A DNA stretch of 64,000 nucleotides from the NCBI RefSeq assembly GCF_019800885.1, contig NZ_JAHVKE010000001.1:1612001-1676000 (forward strand), given 5' to 3'. The position numbers and the translations under genes were made by a program. The notes under the pieces are model-generated. The model ran no database searches and was not told the origin of the DNA. It was given only the letters and a program-made list of their open reading frames with translations. The DNA is from Maritalea mobilis. Lineage in GTDB: Bacteria; Pseudomonadota; Alphaproteobacteria; Rhodobacterales; Rhodobacteraceae. Numbering within the stretch: position 1 is the first letter of the stretch; each line of letters opens with the position of its first letter. Below are positions 58,396-64,000 of this stretch, piece by piece.

Positions 58396-59766
58396 ATGGC
58401 GATCCGCTTTCTGCTGAACGGCGAGGCACAGGTGGTCGAGGCCGCCCCCACGGTGACGCTGCTCGACTGGCTGCGCGAGGAACGGCACCTGACCGGCACC
58501 AAGGAAGGCTGCAACGAGGGCGATTGCGGCGCCTGCACGGTGATGGTGACGGATCAGGACGGGGCGCGCGCGCTGAACGCCTGCATCCTGTTTTTGCCGC
58601 AACTGGACGGCAAGGCCGTGCGCACGGTCGAAGGGCTTTCGGGGCCCGATGGCGACCTGCACCCGATGCAACAGGCGATGATCGACCATCACGGGTCGCA
58701 ATGCGGGTTCTGCACGCCGGGGTTCGTCGTCTCGATGGCGACCGCGCATCTGAATGGGCGGACGGATCACGACGACCAACTGGCGGGGAACCTGTGCCGC
58801 TGCACAGGCTACGCTCCGATCATCCGTGCCGCCGAGGCCACCGAGGGCGCGCCGGTGCCCGCGTGGATGCACGAAGACCTGGCCGCACTGCCGGATGCGC
58901 CCGCGCCGGAAACGCCCTTCATTCCCCGGACCTCGGACGATCTGGCCGAGTGGTACGCGGCCAACCCCGATGCCACGCTGATCGCCGGGGCAACCGATGT
59001 GGGGCTGTGGGTGACAAAGGGTCTACGTGACCTGTCGCCCATCGCATTCCTGAACCAATGCGCCGATCTGAAGGGGATTGTTACCGATGGCGAAACAATC
59101 CGCGTCGGGGCAATGACCAGTGTGGCCGAGTTCGGAGCGTTCATCGCCGACCGGCATCCAAGCCTGGCCGAGATGATCCGCCGATACGGCTCGGTCCAGG
59201 TGCGCAATGCGGCGACGGTGGGGGGCAATATCGCCAATGGCTCGCCCATCGGGGACAGCCCACCAGCGCTGATCGCGCTAGGGGCGACGCTGCACCTGCG
59301 CAAAGGCGCGGCGCGGCGCAGCCTGCCGCTCGAAGAGTTCTTTATCGACTACGGCAAGCAGGACCGCGCGCCGGGGGAATTCGTCGAAGCGGTCAGCATC
59401 CCGGTCCAGCCCGACACGCTGCGGGTCTACAAGCTGTCGAAACGGTTCGATCAGGATATCTCCGCCGTCTGCGGTGCGTTCAACATCGTGGTCGAACGGG
59501 GCACGGTGACCTCGGCGCGCATCGCCTTCGGCGGCATGGCGGGGACGCCGAAACGCGCCGCCCGTGTCGAGGCCGCGCTGACCGGCCAACCCTGGACCGA
59601 GGCGACGATCGCCGCCGCCCTGCCCGCCTTCGCGCAGGATTACACCCCGATGAGCGACATGCGCGCCTCGGCCGCCTACCGGCTGGAAACGGCGCAGAAC
59701 ATGCTGCGGCGGGCCTTCCACGACAGCGCGGGCGTGCCCACCTCGGCGCTGGAGGTGCGGCCATGA
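58396..59766 (+). CDS. xdhA: Xanthine dehydrogenase small subunit
   Basis: 456-aa subunit with two [2Fe-2S] clusters and FAD. The N-terminal plant-type ferredoxin site is [12 protein letters not shown], the second cluster [10 protein letters not shown] and CRCTGY, and the FAD-binding domain has [15 protein letters not shown]. It passes electrons from the molybdopterin subunit to NAD. ATG 58396 ([11 protein letters not shown]) follows GGCGGAAGA; the longer frame to 58216 is not coding. Its stop overlaps the xdhB start by ATGA. Confidence 0.96.
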   Translation: MAIRFLLNGEAQVVEAAPTVTLLDWLREERHLTGTKEGCNEGDCGACTVMVTDQDGARALNACILFLPQLDGKAVRTVEGLSGPDGDLHPMQQAMIDHHGSQCGFCTPGFVVSMATAHLNGRTDHDDQLAGNLCRCTGYAPIIRAAEATEGAPVPAWMHEDLAALPDAPAPETPFIPRTSDDLAEWYAANPDATLIAGATDVGLWVTKGLRDLSPIAFLNQCADLKGIVTDGETIRVGAMTSVAEFGAFIADRHPSLAEMIRRYGSVQVRNAATVGGNIANGSPIGDSPPALIALGATLHLRKGAARRSLPLEEFFIDYGKQDRAPGEFVEAVSIPVQPDTLRVYKLSKRFDQDISAVCGAFNIVVERGTVTSARIAFGGMAGTPKRAARVEAALTGQPWTEATIAAALPAFAQDYTPMSDMRASAAYRLETAQNMLRRAFHDSAGVPTSALEVRP

Positions 59767-62201
59767 GCGTGCACAAGCCCCTGCCCCATGACGCCGCCCG
59801 CCTGCATGTGACGGGCGCGGCGCGCTATGTCGATGACATCCCGACGCCTGCCGATTGCCTGCACCTGGCTTTTGGCCTGTCCACCGTGGCGAAGGGGCGG
59901 ATCACGGCGCTGGATCTGGACGCGGTGCGGAGCGCCGAAGGGGTTGTCGCAGTCCTGTCTGCCGAGGACCTGAGCCCCAACCCCGATTGCAGCCCGTCCA
60001 ACCATGACGAACCGCTGCTGTCCGACGGCACGATCCATTACGCGGGGCAGCCGATCTTCCTTGTCGCGGCGAGCTCTCACCTGCTGGCGCGCAAGGCGGC
60101 GGCGAAGGCGCGTGTCGAAATCGCGGAAGAGGCCCCCATCCTGACCATCGACGCGGCCATGGCCGCCGACAGCCGGTTCGAGGACGGGCCGCGCGTCTAT
60201 GCCAAGGGCGACGTCGAGGCCGGGCTGGCCCGCGCCGTTCATGTCATCGAGGGCCGGATCGAGATGGGCGGGCAGGAGCATTTCTACCTCGAAGGGCAAT
60301 CCGCCCTCGCCCTGCCGCAGGAAGGGGGCGACATGATCGTGCACTCTTCCTCGCAACACCCGACGGAAATCCAGCACAAGGTGGCCGATGCGTTGGGGAT
60401 CCCGATGCATGGCGTGAGGGTCGAGGTGCGGCGCATGGGCGGCGGCTTTGGCGGCAAGGAAAGCCAGGGGAATCACCTCGCCATCGCCTGCGCGCTGGTG
60501 GCCGCGCGCACCGGGCGGCCCGCCAAGATGCGCTATGACCGCGACGACGATTTCGTCGTGACCGGCAAACGGCATGATGCGCGGATCGATTATCGCGCGG
60601 GGGTGGATGCCGAGGGGAAAATCACGGGGATCGACTTTACCCAGTATATCCGCTGCGGCTGGGCCATGGACCTGTCGCTGCCGGTGGCCGACCGCGCGAT
60701 GCTGCATGCCGATAATGCTTATCTGCTGCCGGCGGCGCGGATCACCTCGCACCGGTTGAAGACCAACACGCAAAGCGCCACGGCCTTTCGCGGGTTTGGC
60801 GGGCCGCAGGGGATGGTGGGCATCGAGCGGGTGATGGACCATATCGCCCACAGCCTTGGCGTGGACCCGTTGGAACTGCGCCGCCTGAATTACTATGCGC
60901 CGGCCAAGGGCAGTGGACAGGACGGCGAAGCCGCCGTTGCGACGCCGGGCGGGCGGCTGGAGACCGCCGATCTGGCCGGGCGCGGCTCGGTCAAGGTCGA
61001 GACCGGCGCGGGTCATGCCACGCGCTTTGGCGGGGCGCATTCGCCGGTGCCCAGCACCGAGTTTGGCAATACCACGCCTTATGGCATGGAGGTCGAGGAT
61101 TTCATCCTGCACCCGATGACCGAGGCGCTGGCCAAGGCGAGCGATTGGGACGGACGCCGCGCCCGGGTCGCCGCGTGGAACGCCGAGAACCCCGTGCTCA
61201 AGCGCGGGATCGCGATGACGCCGGTGAAATTCGGCATCTCCTTCACGCTGACCCATCTGAACCAGGCGGGCGCGCTGGTGCATGTCTACCAGGACGGCTC
61301 GATCCACATGAACCACGGCGGGACCGAGATGGGCCAAGGCCTGTTTCAGAAGGTGGCGCAGGTGGCCGCCGACCGGTTCGGCGTGGGGATCGACCGGGTC
61401 AAGATCACGGCCACCGATACGGGCAAGGTGCCCAACACTTCGGCCACGGCGGCCAGTTCCGGCAGCGATTTGAACGGCATGGCGGTCAAGGCCGCCTGCG
61501 ACGAGATCAGGGGCCGCATCGCCGCTGTGGTGGCCGAGGAGTTGCAGGCCGACCCCGCCAGCGTGGTGTTCGAAGACGGGCAGGTGATCGCGGGCGGGGC
61601 CTCGATGCCGTTCGACGAGGCAGTGAAGCGTACCTACATGGCGCGCTTCAGCCTGTCGGCGACGGGGTTCTACAAGACCCCCAAGATCGCGTGGGACCGG
61701 ATCAAGGGACAGGGGCGGCCGTTCTTCTATTTCGCCTATGGCGTCGCCTGTTCCGAGGTGGTGATCGACACGCTGACGGGCGAGAACCGGGTGCTGCGCA
61801 CCGATATCCTGCATGACGCAGGCGCCTCGCTGAACCCGGCGCTGGATATCGGGCAGATCGAAGGCGGCTTCGTGCAGGGCGCGGGCTGGCTGACGATGGA
61901 GGAACTGGTGTGGGATGACGCGGGGCGGCTGCGCACGCATGCGCCCTCGACCTACAAGATCCCCGCCTGTTCCGACCGGCCCTGGGTGTTCAACGTCGCG
62001 CTCTGGCAGGATGAGAATCGCGAGGACACGATCTATCGCTCGAAGGCCGTGGGCGAGCCGCCCTTCATGCTGGGGATCAGCGTGTTTTCGGCCCTGGGCA
62101 ACGCCTGTGCCGCCTGCGGCCCGAACTTCCCCGACCTGCAAGCCCCCGCCACGCCCGAGGCCGTTCTGGCCGCCGTCAAGCGGGCCAAGGGCACGGCGTG
62201 A
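59763..62201 (+). CDS. xdhB: Xanthine dehydrogenase molybdopterin subunit
   Basis: 812-aa catalytic subunit that oxidises hypoxanthine and xanthine to urate. Molybdopterin-binding motifs are [29 protein letters not shown] and GGTEMGQGL; the catalytic Glu region lies near the C terminus ([11 protein letters not shown]). Length is typical of the two-subunit bacterial enzyme. It shares ATGA with xdhA and GTGA with xdhC, so the three are translated as one unit. Confidence 0.96.
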   Translation: MSVHKPLPHDAARLHVTGAARYVDDIPTPADCLHLAFGLSTVAKGRITALDLDAVRSAEGVVAVLSAEDLSPNPDCSPSNHDEPLLSDGTIHYAGQPIFLVAASSHLLARKAAAKARVEIAEEAPILTIDAAMAADSRFEDGPRVYAKGDVEAGLARAVHVIEGRIEMGGQEHFYLEGQSALALPQEGGDMIVHSSSQHPTEIQHKVADALGIPMHGVRVEVRRMGGGFGGKESQGNHLAIACALVAARTGRPAKMRYDRDDDFVVTGKRHDARIDYRAGVDAEGKITGIDFTQYIRCGWAMDLSLPVADRAMLHADNAYLLPAARITSHRLKTNTQSATAFRGFGGPQGMVGIERVMDHIAHSLGVDPLELRRLNYYAPAKGSGQDGEAAVATPGGRLETADLAGRGSVKVETGAGHATRFGGAHSPVPSTEFGNTTPYGMEVEDFILHPMTEALAKASDWDGRRARVAAWNAENPVLKRGIAMTPVKFGISFTLTHLNQAGALVHVYQDGSIHMNHGGTEMGQGLFQKVAQVAADRFGVGIDRVKITATDTGKVPNTSATAASSGSDLNGMAVKAACDEIRGRIAAVVAEELQADPASVVFEDGQVIAGGASMPFDEAVKRTYMARFSLSATGFYKTPKIAWDRIKGQGRPFFYFAYGVACSEVVIDTLTGENRVLRTDILHDAGASLNPALDIGQIEGGFVQGAGWLTMEELVWDDAGRLRTHAPSTYKIPACSDRPWVFNVALWQDENREDTIYRSKAVGEPPFMLGISVFSALGNACAACGPNFPDLQAPATPEAVLAAVKRAKGTA

Positions 62202-62965
62202 GCGGCATCCGCGTCACGGTGACGGGCACGCGCGGCTCCGCCCCGCGCGAGGCGGGGGCGGCGATGCTCGTCTTTGCGGACCGCACCCTTGGCACCATCG
62301 GCGGCGGTGCGCTGGAATGGGAGGCGATGGAGACTGCCCGGCGCATGATCGCGGCGGGCGAGGTGCAGGCAGAGCGCACCATCGCGCTTGGCCCCGCGCT
62401 CGGGCAATGCTGCGGCGGGGCGGTGACGCTGCGTTTCGAGGCGGCCGAGGGGATCGCGCGGCCCGAGGGCACGCCGCTCTGGGTCTGGGGCGCGGGGCAT
62501 GTGGGCCGCGCCATCGTCACGACGCTCGCCCCCCTGCCCGGCTTCAGCATCACCTGGATCGACACCGCGCCCGACCGCTTTCCCGATGACCTGCCCGACG
62601 GCGTCACGCGCCTGATTGCCGCCGAGCCGCCGCGTGCGATGGCCCATGCCCCGACCGGCGCGCATCACCTGATCCTGACCTACAGCCACGAGATCGACCT
62701 TGCGCTGTGCCATGCCGCGCTGACCCACGGGTTCGCAAGTTGCGGGGTGATCGGGTCGGCCACCAAATGGGCGCGCTTTCGCTCGCGGCTTGCCGCGCTG
62801 GGGCACGAAGATGCTGAAATTTCGCGCATTACCTGCCCGATTGGCGACCCGAGCCTTGGGAAACACCCCCAAGCCATTGCCGTTGGGGTCGCTGCAAGGC
62901 TACTGAAAGGGCAAATGCACAAGGATTCGGCAAAACTGCCGGACGGGGGACATCAGGGGACATGA
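62198..62965 (+). CDS. xdhC: Xanthine dehydrogenase accessory protein XdhC
   Basis: 255-aa chaperone that binds molybdenum cofactor and inserts its sulfurated form into XdhB. The N-terminal XdhC/CoxI motif is RGSAPREAGAAMLVF; GPALGQCCGGAVTLRF carries the family's Cys pair, and the C-terminal Rossmann part begins VWGAGHVGRAIV. The GTG start overlaps the xdhB stop. The N terminus is short compared with relatives that have ~20 extra residues. Confidence 0.93.
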   Translation: MSGIRVTVTGTRGSAPREAGAAMLVFADRTLGTIGGGALEWEAMETARRMIAAGEVQAERTIALGPALGQCCGGAVTLRFEAAEGIARPEGTPLWVWGAGHVGRAIVTTLAPLPGFSITWIDTAPDRFPDDLPDGVTRLIAAEPPRAMAHAPTGAHHLILTYSHEIDLALCHAALTHGFASCGVIGSATKWARFRSRLAALGHEDAEISRITCPIGDPSLGKHPQAIAVGVAARLLKGQMHKDSAKLPDGGHQGT

Positions 62966-62978
62966 AGGGACGCCACCT

Positions 62979-64000
62979 TTGAGCGCACTCCTTGAGATCA
63001 AGGGGCTGACCAAGGCCTATCCCGGCGTCGTCGCGAATGACGACGTGTCCTTTGCGATTCAACCGGGCGAGGTGCATGCGCTTCTGGGCGAGAACGGCGC
63101 GGGAAAATCCACGCTGGTCAAGATGATCTACGGGCTGGTGCGGCCCGATGCCGGGACGATGACGCTGAACGGGGCGGACTACACGCCAAGCGAACCGCGC
63201 GCCGCCCGCGCCTCGGGCGTGGCGATGGTGTTCCAGCATTTCAGCCTGTTCGAGGCGCTGAGCGTCGCCGAAAACATCGCATTGGGGATGGAAGACCCGC
63301 CCAAGCCCCGCGACCTCGCGCAGCGCATCCACGACGTCAGCCGGACCTATGGCCTGCCGCTCGACCCCGCGCGGCTGGTGGGCGACCTGAGCGCGGGCGA
63401 ACGTCAGCGGGTCGAGATCATCCGCTGCCTGTTGCAGGACCCGAAACTCCTGATCATGGACGAACCGACCTCCGTGCTGACGCCGCAGGAGGTGGAAATC
63501 CTGTTTCACACCCTGCGCAAGCTGTCGGCGGAGGGGACGGCAATCCTTTATATCAGCCACAAACTGGAAGAGATCCGCACGCTTTGCGATGCCGCCACGA
63601 TCCTGCGTCTGGGCAAGGTGGTGGGCGAATGCACACCGCGCGAGGTGTCGGCGGCGCAGATGGCCGAGATGATGGTCGGCAAGTCGCTGAGCCAGCCCGC
63701 ACGTGACGAAGCAGAGCCGGGCGAGGTTTTGCTGACCGTGGCGGGCTTGTCGATGGAACCCGCCAGCCCCTTCGGTACACCGCTGCGCCATGTCGGGCTG
63801 GAGGTGCGCGCGGGCGAGGTGCTGGGCATCGGGGGCGTCGCGGGCAACGGGCAGGACGAATTGCTGGCCGCGCTGTCGGGCGAGCGCCGCAGCGCCCCGG
63901 GCGCGGTCGAATTCAAGGGCGCGCCCATCGGCGACACAGGCCCCGAGGCGCGGCGCAAGCTGGGGCTGCTTTGCGCCCCCGAGGAACGGCTGGGCCATGC
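62979..64000 (+). CDS. ABC transporter ATPase, nucleoside/purine uptake type (cut by window end)
   Basis: 340 codons are present and the frame runs off the window. The first ATPase module has Walker A GENGAGKST, signature LSAGERQRVE and Walker B LLIMDEPTSVLTPQE; a second module begins near residue 255 (GEVLGIGGVAGNGQDELLAALSGERR), so it is the double-domain kind paired with two permeases and a BMP-type lipoprotein. TTG 62979 is the start: GAAGGGA lies upstream, and ATG 62962 ends at once. Lying 13 bp after xdhC, it likely supplies purine bases or nucleosides to xanthine dehydrogenase. Confidence 0.87.
   Translation, partial: MSALLEIKGLTKAYPGVVANDDVSFAIQPGEVHALLGENGAGKSTLVKMIYGLVRPDAGTMTLNGADYTPSEPRAARASGVAMVFQHFSLFEALSVAENIALGMEDPPKPRDLAQRIHDVSRTYGLPLDPARLVGDLSAGERQRVEIIRCLLQDPKLLIMDEPTSVLTPQEVEILFHTLRKLSAEGTAILYISHKLEEIRTLCDAATILRLGKVVGECTPREVSAAQMAEMMVGKSLSQPARDEAEPGEVLLTVAGLSMEPASPFGTPLRHVGLEVRAGEVLGIGGVAGNGQDELLAALSGERRSAPGAVEFKGAPIGDTGPEARRKLGLLCAPEERLGH

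Noticed and set aside
59676-62141. 821-aa open frame opposite xdhB
   Set aside because: Antisense of a molybdoenzyme with full cofactor motifs.

Overview
The window comes from a GC-rich alphaproteobacterium, most likely a marine Rhodobacterales (Roseobacter group) chromosome. The inference rests on gene content and order: a tad/Flp pilus locus, a ruvCAB - unknown - ybgC - tolQRAB - pal - ybgF - tilS - ftsH block, split HisG/HisZ with an atypical HisRS, a B12-dependent ribonucleotide reductase, Hint-domain secreted proteins, a DUF1127 protein and two kinds of dispersed hairpin repeat. No species is named because no search could be run. No tRNA, rRNA, CRISPR array, insertion sequence or prophage was seen.

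Layout. 0-8.9 kb: 3' half of a tad pilus operon (+): OmpA-like protein (cut by the window edge), cpaE, tadA, tadB, tadC, two TPR lipoproteins, prepilin peptidase and an unusual ATPase. 9-15.2 kb: divergent MFS exporter and MarR regulator, a ligase-associated DEXH helicase with PdeM, and a PaaI-type thioesterase. 15.4-18.4 kb: fhs, a MOSC protein and a small coiled-coil protein. 18.5-30.5 kb: a 12 kb minus-strand block reading ruvC to ftsH. 30.8-34.4 kb: DUF1127, prmA, small membrane proteins and an MFS carrier. 34.4-37.5 kb: an accessory-looking patch with loose gene packing and mixed codon use (Hint protein with an unclear start, membrane protein, GNAT acetyltransferase). 37.7-47.5 kb: rpsD, a second Hint protein, an LpxR-like outer-membrane protein, a P-type Ca-type ATPase, nrdJ, a metallo-beta-lactamase-fold lipoprotein and DUF1489. 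47.5-51.2 kb: hisS-hisZ-hisG (-), an array of four 11-bp repeats, and slyX (+). 51.3-58.2 kb: an OFA-like MFS carrier, a tandem pair of secreted four-cysteine proteins, dnaE and a membrane-anchored unknown. 58.4-64 kb: xdhA-xdhB-xdhC followed by the start of an ABC ATPase gene of the nucleoside/purine uptake type, suggesting coupled purine import and oxidation.

Most of the window is core metabolism, envelope maintenance and DNA repair in tightly packed operons with ATGA or GTGA overlaps. The least explained items are: the tandem secreted four-cysteine family at 52.6-53.7 kb, helically phased 11-bp repeats in the hisS/slyX divergent region, multi-hairpin repeat elements at 8.9, 11.2 and 28.2 kb, and a Hint protein whose reading frame appears to begin at CTG behind a good ribosome-binding site next to a fresh-looking 14-bp tandem duplication.
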